The translations under genes were made by a program, and so were the position numbers. A stretch of DNA of 64,000 bases from positions 359,420 to 423,419 of the forward strand of contig JAJHZJ010000807.1 of NCBI GenBank assembly GCA_023548195.1. The letters run 5' to 3'. The notes under the pieces are model-generated. The model had not been told where the DNA came from. It did not search any database and saw only the letters and a program-made list of their open reading frames with translations. Shown here piece by piece: positions 36,601 through 48,917 of this stretch (positions are counted from its first letter, which is position 1; each line of letters begins with the position of its first letter). This stretch comes from Bettongia penicillata ogilbyi. Lineage: Eukaryota > Chordata > Mammalia > Diprotodontia > Potoroidae.

Positions 36601-38780
36601 TAAGATTAGTGGTGATTAGTTATTCAATATTGTGCTAGAAATATTAGCTTTAACAATAAGAGAAGAAAAAGAAATTGAAAGAATTAGAACAGGTGAAGAA
36701 GAAACAAATCTATCACTCTTTGCAGATGACATGATGGTATAATTAGAGAATCCTAGAAAATCAAGTAAAAACTTACTTGAAATAATAAACAAATTTAGCA
36801 GTTGCAGGATATAATATAAATCCACATAGTTCTATACATTACTAACAAAGTCCAACAGGAAGAGATGAAAAGATAAATTCCATTTGTTTACTGTAGACAT
36901 TATGAAATATTTGAAAGTGTACCTTCCAAAATAATCTCAGGAGCTATGTGAACAAGATTACAAACACTTTTCACACAGATAACGTCAGATCTAAATAACT
37001 GGAAAAATATCAGTTGCCTATGGGTAGGCAGAGCTAATATAATAACAATAATAATTCTACCTAAATTAATTTGTTCATGCCAATTAAACTACTAAAAATT
37101 AATTTATAGAACTAGAAAAAATGTCAGCATTCATCTGAAAGAAGAAAAAGTCCAGGATATCAATTGAATTAATGAAAAGAAATGCAAGGAAAGGGGGTCT
37201 AGTTTTACCAGATCTTAAACTGTATTATAAAGCAGCAATCATAAAACTATGTGTTACTATCTAAGAAACAGAGTGGTGGATCAGTGGAATATATTAGGTA
37301 CACAAGACACAACGGTCAATGACTATGGTAATCTAATATTTGATAATTACAAAAACTTCACCTTTTGGGATAAGAACTCACTATTTCACAGTAAGTGTTG
37401 GGAAAATTGGAAAATTTTATTTCAGAAACTAGGTATAGACTAACATCTTATACTCTATATCAAGATAAAGTCAAAATGGATATATGATTTAGATATAAAG
37501 ACTGATAACCTAATCAAACTAGGAGAGTAAGGAGTAGTTTACCTTTCAGATCTACGGAGAAGGGATGAATTAATGACCAAACAAGAGAGAGAGAACATTC
37601 TGAAATTCAAGATGAATGATTTTCCTTACATAATGTTGAAAAGTTTTTACACAAGCAAAACCAATGTAACCAAGATTATAAGGAAAGCAGAAAGCTAGGA
37701 AACACGTTTTACATCCAGTGTCACTGATGAAGGCCTCGTTTCCAAAATATATAAATAAATGAGCCAAATTTACAAGAATACAAGTCATCCCCCAGTTGGT
37801 AAATGGTCAAAGGATATGAACAGGCATTTTTTCAGAAGAAGAAATGAAGTACAATTATAGGCATATGAAAAAATGCTGTAAATCACTATTAATTAAAGAA
37901 ATGCAAATCAAAATAACTCTGAGGTACCATATCACACCCATCGGATTGGACAATATGACTAAACAGGAAAATGTTAAATGTTGGATAAGATGTGGGAAAA
38001 TTGGAACACTAATGCAATGTTGGTGGAGTTGTGAACTGATCCAACCACTCTGCAGAGAAATTTTGAACTATGCCCAACAGGCTATAAAATTGTGCATACC
38101 TTTGACACAGTAATATTACTTTTAGGACTGTATCCAAAAGAAATCATAAAAACAGGAAAAAGACAGACATGTACAAAATATTTATAGCAGATTTTTTTTT
38201 TTGTGACAGCCAAGAGCTGACAATTCAGGGGATGTCCATCAATTGAGGAATAGACAAACAAGTTGCAGTATATGAATATAATGCAATAGCATTGTGCTAT
38301 AAGAAATAATGAGCAGATAGACTTTAGAAAAACCTGGAAAGGCTTATTTGAAGTGATGCTGATTGAAATGAGCAGAATCAAGACAACATTGTGCACAGTA
38401 GCAACCACATTGTAAGATGAATGACCTTGATAGATTTAGCTCTTCTCAGCAATGCAAGCACCTAAGACAACTTCAAAAGACTCACAGTGGAAAATGCTAT
38501 CCACATCTAGAAAAAGAAATTTGATGTCTGAATGCAGATAGAAGTATACTATTTTCTCTCCTTTTGTTTTGTTTTGTTTTGTTTCTTTATTCTCATGGTT
38601 CCTTCCATTAGTTCTAATTTTTCTTTACCTCATGACTAATGTGAAAAAAATGTTTAATACAAACATATAACTAGAGCCTATATCAGATTATATGCTATAT
38701 GCGGAGGGGGAAGGAGAGAGAGGGAAGGAAAATTTAAAACTCAAATTTTTATGGAAATGAATGTTGAAAACTAAAATAAA
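33686..38780 (+). mobile_element. L1 with leader, decayed ORF1 and 5'-deleted ORF2, sense
   Basis: The 5' leader begins "aaggagccaagatggcagag" and is GC-richer to about 34350. Decayed ORF1 covers about 34355-35270; 34990-35230 encodes the ORF1 C-terminal motif (TPRNIVAKFQTSK). A purine-rich inter-ORF stretch with a CA tract runs to about 36040. It is followed directly by reverse-transcriptase sequence: "GPDGIANKF" at about 36070, "NYRPIFLMN" at about 36240, and the catalytic F-A-D-D motif at 36719-36730, with a stop four codons after it. The endonuclease and start of ORF2 are missing. The 3' UTR ends near 38780. Stops and frameshifts are frequent, so it is inactive. Confidence 0.9.
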
Positions 38781-38782
38781 CT

Positions 38783-38845
38783 TTATATATAACATATATA
38801 TACATATATAACATATATAACATATATATGTATATATATATAACA
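38783..38845. repeat. (TATACA/TATAAC)n microsatellite
   Basis: An AT-rich alternating tract just after the L1 3' end, probably grown from its tail. Confidence 0.85.
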
Positions 38846-38849
38846 TAGC

Positions 38850-39500
38850 TACCCATCTACCTTTTAGTAGATATGTCTCTGTGAGTACTCTAAGATTTAT
38901 AGTATGATTTGCCCAGAGTAGGGCATCTAGGATATGTCAGAGGTACTAGATTTTTCTAACTCCAAGGCCAGGAAGTTATCTCCATGTTTTAGAACTTATG
39001 AAGCATTTTCCTCATAATAACGATGTGAAATGAAGTGATTTATCTGGTACAACCCGCCTGGAAGGTGATAACTTTCACAGTCACATGCCTGTGACCTAAT
39101 TTCAGTACTTTTTCATTCTCTGAATATACTGTAAGATTTCCATAGCAGAAGAAATGAAGCGGTAAATATTTTTCATGAAGCACAGCCATACAAGAGACTT
39201 ATATGTTTTTCCTGATCATCCTCAATGATGATTAAATGTATTTTGTCAAATTAATTGTGCTCTAAAGCCATGGTAAAACATAAATAAACCTTTATACTGG
39301 AACTGTCATAACTTGAGAAAAGTCTTCACTTAATACTGTTACCTTGCAATGGACAAATTTGAAAGATGAAAACATATAACAGACTTCATGAAGACCAAAG
39401 ATTGAAGAAAAAAAGAAAAAGGAATAAAAAGAAATTATGATTCCTTTTAAAAATTAGATGTTTATTAAGAAGCAACATGATAAGGAAAAAAAAAACTGAG
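38850..39500. other. No recognisable feature
   Basis: AT-rich, unique-looking. No gene or clear repeat is seen apart from weak SINE-like text at 38880-39110. Confidence 0.45.
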
Positions 39501-39660
39501 ACTTGAGAGCCTGACTTCAAATACCACCTTCAAACCTAACTATTTGTGCCCTTGACAAAGTCATTTCAATGCCCTTATTTTCAGTTTCCTCATTTGTAAA
39601 ATAATATTAAACTAATTAGCCTCTGAGAAAGCTTTCAATTCTCAGTGCTTTCACTATGAT
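39500..39660 (+). mobile_element. CORE-SINE remnant, sense
   Basis: "gagagcctgacttcaaatac", "gacaaagtcatttcaatgcc", "cagtttcctcatttgtaaa". Confidence 0.65.
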
Positions 39661-40100
39661 TCTATGACATACTATATGTTATCAGGCTCTGTGCTAATCA
39701 GTGGTGATAAAAAGAGAAAGTGATGATCTTTAAAAGGTTTACATTCTATTAGGAGAGAGATTTAAACAAATTTCAAACTATGTATGAAGTAAATTCAAAG
39801 TAACTGAGTTGTCAGAGAGAGGATTCCACATGCAGTTGCAGAGATCAAGAAAAGGGTTATGGAAAAAAGAAATAGTTAAGTTGAGCTTTGAAGAAAAAGT
39901 TGTTAAAGTTATAGGGCATAGCCTATGCAAAAATATAATGCAAAAGATTGACATATGTGGGAAAAAGAAAACAGGTCAGTCTCTCTGAGAAGTAAAATAT
40001 GAGAGGGAGGATAATGTGCTATCTTTCTGGGAGTATAACATAGAGTTTGTTTTTAATCCTAGAAGCAATTGGGAATCATAGATGGACATATCAATTGAGT
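39660..40100 (-). mobile_element. L2-type LINE fragment, antisense
   Basis: A diverged antisense L2: "caggctctgtgctaatcag", "gtttacattctattagga", "gagctttgaagaaaaagt", "cctagaagcaattgggaatc". The order matches 42990-43560. Confidence 0.6.
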
Positions 40101-40477
40101 TATGCTGTGATATCGTCCCGCTATTACCAGTGACTTTAACAGCTTATTTCTGCCTTTCCAAATTGCTCTTAGCACGTCATGCTGCTTCGATTCTCAGGTT
40201 GACATGTTGACAATATTTTAATTTACTAATACATTTGCTTTTAGTAATCACTCCTAGATTCTTAACCTCTTTACCTCTTTGTACCTACATTAGCACTCAC
40301 TGATATGTTCATATCTGATAACTATTTCACCTCCAATATCTTGAATTTTAGCTTCGATTTTTCTGAAAACAGTACCCTTTTTATTTCTTCTGTAGCTTTT
40401 TTTTTAAGTCTTGGATCAACTTCCAAGTCTATTATTCCTCCCAGGTCTCCCTTATTTTCCTTTCAACAGCCTTAAAA

Positions 40478-40795
40478 AGTATGGCTAAGCATTAATACAC
40501 TATTGGTGGAGCTATGAATTGGAGCTACAATTCTAGAAAGTAATTTGGAACTATCCTCAAAAGTTACTGAACTGGGTATATCCTCTGACCACTAATAGTA
40601 CTACTGGATGTATAGCCAAAAAAAAAAGAGAGAGAAAGAGAGAGAGAAATAGATAAAAAAAGATAAAAGAAAAAGAGAAAAGCACCCAAATGCATCAAGA
40701 AATGGTGATTGCACTATTTGGAGTTACAAAGAACTGGAAACAATGGTGGAGTGCATGAAAAAAAATATGGTATATCCAGTACATTGTCATACACT
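40478..40795 (+). mobile_element. L1 ORF2 3' fragment, sense
   Basis: "actattggtggagctatgaa", "agtaatttggaactatcc", then "ggagttacaaagaactgg" and "atatggtatatccagtac" parallel 38020-38290 of the larger L1. A GA-rich low-complexity run lies at about 40621-40680. Confidence 0.7.
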
Positions 40796-40809
40796 TAATC
40801 ACCTTTGTA

Positions 40810-41045
40810 TACTTTATGAACTGGTGACATCTACCTTTTCTCTGTTCCTCACATATGATACTCCATTTTCCAACTCCATACTTTTTCAAAGGCTCTACCC
40901 CATGCTTGGAATGTTATTCCTTCTTACCAACACTTCCTGGATTTATTCTCCTGGTTCGGGTAAAAGTAATTTCACAACATGCCCAATTTTCCCCATCATA
41001 AAACATAATTTTGTGTTTAATACTCTTCTTCTCATATAACCTAAA
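40810..41045 (+). mobile_element. L2-type LINE fragment, sense
   Basis: "ctgttcctcacatatgatac", "ccatgcttggaatgttattc" and "cacttcctggatttattc" are the sense form of the L2 text seen in antisense at 17400 and 43300. The 98-codon frame is LINE-derived. Confidence 0.65.
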
Positions 41046-41095
41046 TATGAGAATTAAGTTCCTCTCTCCTTTTTCTCATTTTTTCCTTAGTATAT

Positions 41096-42076
41096 ACTTT
41101 TTGTTTCTTTATTAATGTATTTATTTTTAGTTTTCAACATTCATTCCAAAAGATATGGAGTTCCAAATTTTTTCCCCAACTCTTCCCTAGCCCCACTCTG
41201 ACATGGCATGCACTCTGATTAGCCCTTCACCCAGTCTGCTCTTCCTTCTATCTTTCCCCCATTCCCTTCCCCCTTACTTTCTTGTATGGCAAGATAGATT
41301 TAGATACCCCATTACATATATTTTTCTCTACTTCTCTTACTTGATTTTCAAAATCCTTTTTGAGCTCTTCCATGGCCTGAGACTAATTGATATTTTTCTT
41401 GGAGTCTTTGGATGTAGAAGCTTTGTCTTTGCTTTCTTATATTTGTATGTTTTGATCTTCTTTGTCACCAAACTAAAATTCTATAGTCTGACTTTTTTTT
41501 TCTTCTGTTTGTTCATGTTCCCATCCAAATACTTGAATTCCTAAGTCTTTGTTAAGATAGGACTCTGCTTCCAGTGGGAGTGGAGGTGTTTGTACTGTTC
41601 CAGATTTCAGGGGTTTTGTATCAGCTGCTTGAATCCCTATCTGTGGACTCAGATCTCCACAAGCTGCTGCTGCCCCTTCCACTACAGGAACTGCCTCCTC
41701 CTCTGCTCTGGTGCTGGGGCCTGACCCAAGCTGGACCTTGCCCCTCTTCCACTCAGGTTCCAAGGAGTTTTCTCACTGACTTTCTATGGTGTCTTTGGTG
41801 TTTGTGTGTTGAGAAGTCTGGAAATTGCCACAGTTGACAGTGATATAATACCCTGAGACCTGCTGAGGCCAACGCCTGACTTCTTCCTACTCTGTCTGCT
41901 TCTAGCCCCAGTTTGGTACATGCTTCTTGTCAATCTTCCAGGCAGTCTTGGGCTAGATATGTGGGTTCTGAAGCTCCAGAATTTTTTTGGAGTCATTTTT
42001 ACAGGTCTTTGCAGGGGTTTGGAGGGGTGACCTCAAGTAGGTCCCTGCTTTTACTCTACCATCTTGGCTCCCCCTA
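41096..42076 (-). mobile_element. HAL1-like element with internal deletion and target duplication
   Basis: Read on the minus strand the 5' end is "gtagggggagccaagatggt" near 42076, followed by a GC-rich leader and a short ORF1 N-terminal piece to about 41320. It then jumps to the L1-type 3' end (41105-41320, "gttttcaacattcattccaa"). A perfect 10-bp duplication "cttagtatat" (41086-41095 and 42077-42086) frames the whole 981 bases, so the internal gap travelled with the element or arose afterwards. Frames of 87-96 codons here are L1 leader translations. Confidence 0.85.
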
Positions 42077-42384
42077 CTTAGTATATTTCTTTATCCTACC
42101 TTTTTCTTTATTGAATCAAACATAACATTATAAACAGTACAAAGACCAACTAAGTTCTAAGTTTACAAATTAAACAAATATCTATAAAGCGTCATGATCT
42201 GCCAGACATTGTCCAATAGGCTGGAAATGCAATTATAAATAAAAAAATACATCTCTATTTAAAGCAGTTTACTATATACTGGAGGAAACATCAACTATAC
42301 CCTCTCTCTTTACCTATTTATTTAATCTAACCATCTATCTGTACACATACACACTCACACACAACATAACCATGAAATGAGTAA

Positions 42385-42451
42385 ATACATATATATATAT
42401 ATATATACATATATATACGTATATATGTTTATATATATGTATATATATGTA
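42385..42451. repeat. (TA)n microsatellite
   Basis: Alternating TA with sparse C and G interruptions. Confidence 0.9.
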
Positions 42452-42989
42452 ATAGTTTAAGAGGGAGGGGAGAGCTTTAGGATTTATAGAAAACAGAAAT
42501 TAGTTATAGAAATTAGAAGTTAGGTCTTAAACTGTACATTGAAAAGTAGAGCTCTATGAATTTACAGTAAGATAAGGAGGGAGTACATTTCAGACAGGCA
42601 ACAGAGATGAGAAATTTAGAATAAATGAGAAGGAAATTTTTGTTTGTTTTCTGAATTGCAGAGTACAGTATAGATAGAATATCAAAAAAAACAGAACTGG
42701 AAAAATATATTTGGGGCAGATTGTGTAGAACTTTAATGAATAACAAGAGGAATTTTTATTGAATGTCAGAAGTAATAAGAAGCTTGTGGTAGAGGCTTGG
42801 ACATAAAGATCTGTAATTCACCTGCAAAGGGATGGTAGTTAATTCCAGAGTTAAACCTATCCTTTAAAATAAGAAAAATTAAAAAAAACCTGTTTTTTAA
42901 GATGGACTACAGACAAACAGGAAAAAAAAAGTGTGTAAGGCAAAAATTTGGGGAAGAACTACAGTTTCCTGATGTAATGTAGATGATGA

Positions 42990-44432
42990 GCCAATAAGAG
43001 AATAAGGAGGGGTCAGAAAAAGGAGTCATTCAATAAACATCAATTATATGCCTGTTTTGTGCCAAGTTCTGGAGCTATGCAGAAAGGTGAAAGATAGCTC
43101 CTATTCTCAGAGTTCAAAGTCTAATGGGGAAGAAGTATGTATAAAAATTATACAGAGCATAAATTAGAGCTAACCAATAGATGGAAGGCACTAGAATTAA
43201 GAGGCGTTGGCAAAGATTTCCTGGAGATGGTAGGATTTTATCTGGGACTTGAAGGGAATCAGGGAAGCTGGAAGATAGGCATGATGAAGCAATAGCATTT
43301 CAGGAATGGGAGAAATTCAAGGAAAATACTTAGAGCTGGGTGATGGAGGGGCTTGAGTGGGGAAGAACAAGGAAATTGGTACCACAAGAATGAAGTGTAT
43401 TTCAGAGGGGTTGAGGCATAAGGTATAAGAACACAGGAAGATTTTTGAGGCAGCTTACCAAAGACTGAATGACAAATAGAGAGTTTTATATTTCATCCTG
43501 GAGGAAATAAGGAGCCTCTAGAATTTATTAAGTAATCAGAGGGGGTGTATGATGTGATCAGACGTGTTTTCAGAAGATAACTTTGACAAGTAAGAGGAGT
43601 CTCTAGTGGAGTGAGAAGAGGCTTAAGAATCAGAAGTCTGTTGAGATGATAAGGACCTACATCAGGCTGGTGGCAGTGTTGAAGAGAGAAAGTTACATGG
43701 ACAGGTTATAAAGGTAAAATTAACAGATCTTTATTATAAGGTAGATAAGGGATGAGAGAGAATGAGTCAATAGGACGTGAGGACTGCAAGCCTGGGTGAC
43801 TGGTAGGATGGTGGTGCCTTCAAAATTAATAAGGGATCCCTTGCAAGGGGGGAAGATATTTTTAAAAAGAAAATGGGTTCATGCTGGATAAACTGAGTTT
43901 CATATATCTACAAGATATTCACTTGTATATGTCCAATAGGCAACTGAAGACATGAAGTGGCAGTTGAGCAAAGTGATTAAAACTGAATCAGTTGAATCAA
44001 AAATCTCATCAAGAAGATAATTGAATTCATGGGAACTGCCCAGGAAACCAAGTGAATAGGAAGGAAGAGATGTGGTCCCAGGAAATTGCCCCATAGGATA
44101 ATCACAGGTAGCAGACATGTCTCAGGTGAATGTTCAGAAAAGGAGACTGAGAAGTGTTCACATAAGTAGGAAGAGAACCAGGAGTGGGTAGTGTCAAAAA
44201 AAAGCTTGAAGACAGGGAATATCAAGCAAAATAGGATGATTGGTTGTGTCACATACTGCTGAGAAGTCAAAATGGATGAAGACTGTGAAAAGGTCTTTAG
44301 ATTTGGCATTTACAAGATCACTGGTAATTTAGAAGAGAACAGCTTTGATCAAATGAAGTTGGAAGACAGAGTTCAGATAGGTCAGAAAGAGTGAGCAAAG
44401 GAAGTAGAGGCACTTATTGTAGACTGCTTCTT
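42990..44432 (-). mobile_element. L2-type LINE, antisense, first part
   Basis: A long antisense L2: 3' end "cattcaataaacatcaatta", then "gtaggattttatctggga", "tatttcatcctggaggaaa", "ggtggcagtgttgaagag", "ctgggtgactggtaggatgg", "gagaaccaggagtgggtag". It is broken at 44443 by an ORF1-only L1 derivative and resumes at 46744. Confidence 0.8.
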
Positions 44433-44442
44433 AAGAAGTTTA

Positions 44443-46733
44443 GCTTCTTTCTGGGGTCGGAGTCAAGATGGTGGAGTAACAGCACAGACTTGCTAGTGCT
44501 CTGCCCCCAAATCCAGTCAAATACCTGTATAAAATGACTCCAAACAAATTCTGGAGCTGCAGAACCCACAGAATGACCAAGTGAAGCAAATCTCCAGTAG
44601 ACCTTGGGTGGACTGAATCTCAGGCGCCTGTGATGGTTTCCAGACTCCACAACCCCAAAACAGTGAAGATAAATTGTAAAGTCAGTAGAAAAAAACTGTG
44701 GGACATGTGTGAGAGAGTAGAGAGGTCACAGCCCAGCCCCAGGGAGGTGGAGCAGGTGGAGGAACCTGGGGAGGAGGAGCACTAGGCAGCAGCCACATAG
44801 GCAAGGGCAGCAGCACAGTTGTTTCTGGTGCTTTAGGTCCACAGATTGTCTGCAGATCAAGTCAGTGATAGTAAACCCCACACTCCCACTGGAAGTAGAA
44901 AACCATATTGACAAAAAGCTCAAAAGTCAAATAGCTGGGCAAATGAGGAAAAACTGGAAAAAGAATAGACTATAGAATCTTACTTTGGTGACAAGGAAGA
45001 CCAAAGCATACAAACAGAAGACTACAAAGTCAAAGCTCCTACATGCAAAGCTTCCAAGAAAAATATGAATTGATCTCAGGCCATGGAAGAGCTCAAAATA
45101 ATTTTAAAAATCAAATAAGAAAAGCAGAGCAAAATTTTGGAAGAGAAATGAGAGTGGTGCAAGAAAATCATGAAAAACGAATCAATTACTGAGTCAATTA
45201 CTGAAGGAGCCCTTCAAAAATGCTGAGGAAAATAACACTTTAAAAAATAGACTAACCTAAATGGCAAAAGAGATTCAAAAAGCACTGAGGAGAAGAATGC
45301 CTTAAAAAACAGAACTGGCCAGATGGAAAAGGAGATCCAAAAGCTCAGTGAAGAAAATAATTTCTTAAAGATTAGAATGTAGCTGATGGAAGCTAATGAC
45401 AAGGAAAAATCAAAAACTTATAAAACAATAACAAAGGAATGAATAAATAGCAGACGATGTGAAATATCTCATTGGAAAAACAACTGACCTGAAAAATAGA
45501 TCCAAGAGAGACAAACTAAAAATTATTGGACTACCTGGAAGTCATGATAAAAACACAGCCTAGACATCATCTTTCAAGAAATTATCAAGAAAAACTGCCT
45601 TGATGTTCTAAAACCAGATGGTAAAATAGATATTGAAAGAATTCACAGATTGCCTCCTGAGATTCCAAAAGGAAAACTTTTAGGAATATTATAGTCAAAT
45701 TCCAGAGTTCCCAGGTCAAGGAGAAAATATTGCAAGTAGCCAGAATGAAACAACTCAAGTATTGTAGAAATACAAGATCTAGCAGCTTCTACTATTCCAG
45801 ATGTTAAAGGAGCTAGGATTAAAATGAAGACTCACCTAACTAGCAAAACTGAGTATAGTATTTCAGGGGGAAAATGGTAATTCAATGAAATATAGGACTT
45901 TCAATTAGGTAGTTGGAGGGATATGCCTATATACATGTAGACGGAGAGTACAAGGTAAATTCAATACATAGGAATGATATCTAAAAAATAAAATTAAGGG
46001 TTGGGAAAGGTATATTGGTAGGAGAAAGGGAGAAATTGAATGGGCCAAATTATCTCACATGAAAGAAGCAAGAAAAAGCTTTTTCAATAGAGGGGAAGAG
46101 GAGTGAGGTGAGATGGAAAGAATGAACCTTACTCTTAACACTTAGCTGAAGGAGGGAATAACATGCACACTCAATTTGGTATAAAATTTATCTTACATGA
46201 TAGGGAAGGAGTTAAGTGCTGAGTGGAGGGATGGTAGAAGGGACAGCAAATGGGATGAGAGAGTAATTCAATGTAAACACTTTTGAGAAAGGACAGGATC
46301 AATAGAGAGAATAGAGTAAATGGGGAAAATATTGTTAGTCTTTCGTGATATGACTGTTATGGAAGTGTTTTGTATAAGAACACATGCATAATATATATTG
46401 AATTGGTTGCCTTCTCAGTGGGGATGAGTTGGGAGGGAGGAAGGGAGAATAGTTGTTATTCAAAATTTTAAAAGTGAATGTTAAAAAATTGTTTTTACAT
46501 ACAAGTGGAAAACAAGATATACAGGCAATGCAGTATAGAATCTTATCTTGCCCTACTAGAAAATAAAGGGGAAGGGATAAGAGAAGGGAGGTTAGATTGG
46601 GGGAAGTGGTAATCAGAATGCACACTATATTGGGGTGGGAAGAGGGGAGAGATAGGGAGAAAATTTAGAACTCAAAATCTTGTGGAAGTGTCTTGAAAAT
46701 TAAAAATGTCAATATATTTTTAAAAAAATTGAA
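44443..46733 (+). mobile_element. HAL1-like (ORF1-only) L1 derivative, sense
   Basis: The 5' leader "ggagtcaagatggtggagta" is at about 44459. The ORF1-like region spans about 44946-45850, with a purine-rich N-terminal part resembling the ORF1 coiled coil and then "KIIGLPGSHDKNTA"-like text at about 45520. An inter-ORF-like stretch and an L1-type 3' end ("gaactcaaaatcttgtgg") follow, finishing in an A-rich tail. No ORF2 sequence is present. Target duplication: "aagaagttta" at 44433-44442 and 46734-46743. Many stops, so inactive. Confidence 0.85.
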
Positions 46734-46743
46734 AAGAAGTTTA

Positions 46744-47370
46744 ACTACACAAGGGAGGAGAGATATGGGACAATAGCCAGTGAAAATGGATGTATCAAGT
46801 GACAAGTTTTGAGTTAGGAGTGTTTGTAGGCAGTAGGGAATCAGGTAGTAGACAAGGAAACATTAAAGATAAGTTAGACCGTGAGAATGATAGAGTGAAC
46901 AAACTTCTGGGGAAGACAGAATGAAATGAGATCACTTGTGCATGTAGAGAGGTTCACCTTGGCAGATTGAAGGACCACCTCTTCATGCAAGACAGGGCGA
47001 AAGAGGAAATGACTGATATGAAATGCAGGAGAAGAGAAAGAACGTTATAGCAAATGGTCTCAATTATTTTAGTAAAAAAAAATGAGGTAAAATTCTCAAC
47101 TGAGAAGATGGAGGAGGAAGGAAGAAGCTTGTGAGATTTGAGAATGAAAGGAAAGGTTTGCAAGAGCCATTGTGGTGAGTGGGATGGTGAGTTAATTAAA
47201 GATATGTAGATGTATTGCCTTCTAGCAGTGAAGGTTCAGTTGAGGCTATGTAATAAATCTGTAATGGAATAAGGCAGAATGGTTGTATGATTTTCTCTAC
47301 CTTTATGCAGCAGCATGTGTGTAGGAGTGAAGGAGTGAATAGTGGTAGTGATCCAAGGCTGAGACTTAGC
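46744..47370 (-). mobile_element. L2-type LINE, antisense, second part
   Basis: "gggaggagagatatgggaca", "gaaatgagatcacttgtgc" and "gggatggtgagttaatt" continue the L2 interrupted at 44432 in the same orientation. Confidence 0.65.
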
Positions 47371-47374
47371 AGTG

Positions 47375-47780
47375 CAATCCAGTCTTCCAGAATCTAGGGT
47401 ATCACTTAATCCTCTTGCATTCTGGCCCTACCCATTTCCTTGGGCTCCTGAGGAGGTCACAGTCCTAGAGATGGCATTGGCTTTGGAACAATTTCCTTTG
47501 ATTTCATTTCCTTCCAATATCTCCTTCCTAAGGAATTCAAATGGAAAAACAGCTCATGCTTCAGTCTCTGTCTAATATTACCATCCAGTATAGGATTCAG
47601 GGGTTAATTTTTTCCCCTTTAAGTTCTGTTGTTTCATAAGACACTTTTTATCGTTGATAGTTATTATTCCTGAGGGAAGCAGGGTTTGACAATAAACTTT
47701 CTTGTTGACATCTTTGCTAGAAGTCATAGACCCTATAGTCTTTAAAAATTTTCACTCTCATTCCTTTTTAATACATATGT
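47375..47780. other. No recognisable feature
   Basis: Unique-looking. The 67-codon plus-strand frame has no recognisable domain. Confidence 0.4.
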
Positions 47781-47784
47781 CTAT

Positions 47785-48070
47785 CAACTCTGACTTCAAC
47801 AAATATTTGTTAAGAAGCCACTATGTGCCAGATACTGAGTCAGCTGAGATTTAAAGACAAAAATAAAATAGTCCATACCTTCAAGGAGCTTATAATCTAC
47901 TGGGTGTGGGTTGGAGGTAGATACACATGTACACAGATAAATGTAAAGTATATTTATAGCAATTTCAAGATGTAATGGAAACTGACAGTTGCTGGAAGAG
48001 GGAAGTGGAAATCAACATTTAAAGCCCTTCTGGCCAACATCAAGGAATAACAAACATTTATAAAGTGCCT
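47785..48070 (-). mobile_element. L2-type LINE 3' fragment, antisense
   Basis: "cttcaacaaatatttgttaa", "cactatgtgccagatactg", "caaggagcttataatctact". A second short L2-like start ("aacatttataaagtgcctac") follows at about 48053. Confidence 0.7.
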
Positions 48071-48179
48071 ACTATGTACTATCTATTTCTTCTCAATCAT
48101 CTCTATCATTTATCTATAGTTATCCATCTGTAAGTATATAAGTGTATGTATTTGTACACATATAGACATAGTTATATGG

Positions 48180-48750
48180 GAGATTTTCAAGAAGGGCTAA
48201 TGCTTCTGGTGGGAGGGCTTGCCAAGTCCCTTTAAGGGCTGTTTGTCTGTCTTTGGTGTCCACTTTTATTTAACTCTCACCAGTAATGCCAAAAAGCTCT
48301 TGTATGCACAGCAGATACCTCCTGATTAAACCATGTTGTCAAGTGGTCTTCAACAGGTGGAGGGTAATCAACAGACTTCAAATCTATCGGTTAGGGGGCT
48401 GTCTACCTCAAGCTTGTGAAGACTTCACCAGGCAGAATGGACAGATGAGAACAATTTGTTATAATGTCTACGAAGGCAGCTGAACGATGAGCTCTTAGAG
48501 CTTGGTCAGACACTGAAAATGCCAAGGTCATCGTCTGTGTTCTGGTCTGTTGTCATTTGTCTTGACTTTGTCCTGTCAGTGGACTTTGGTAACATTGGAA
48601 GTGAGAGTGAGGTTTATGACTGTGCAACTCTACATTGCTTGAATGTAGTTTATATGCAAGTCTAGACATCACTGTTTATCTGCTATTTCACCCTAACCTC
48701 ATGATCTCATTGGCACTCTTTGAAAACAAAAGACAAAGACCAATACGTGG
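48180..48750 (+). mobile_element. RTE-type non-LTR element
   Basis: "gaagggctaatgcttctggt", "gtcaagtggtcttcaacagg", "gcttgtgaagacttcacc", "ctcatgatctcattggcac", "ctttgaaaacaaaagacaaa". The 3' end is the longer relative of the SINE tails at 9095 and 9695. The 65-codon frame at 48286-48483 lies inside and has no recognisable domain. Confidence 0.6.
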
Positions 48751-48917
48751 GTTAGTGGAAATTCATTTGTGTATACATTTGCATGAATATATTTATACAT
48801 GTAAGTATACATATACACATCACAGACATAAATGCAATTTTATTTATTTATTTATTTATACCAAGTTAGCATAATTATACTAAATTATTCTGATTAATAT
48901 ATATTATTCAGGCATAT

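Noticed and set aside
35990..38120. Functional reverse transcriptase
   Set aside because: Frequent stops and frameshifts, including a stop just after the FADD motif, and loss of the start of ORF2.
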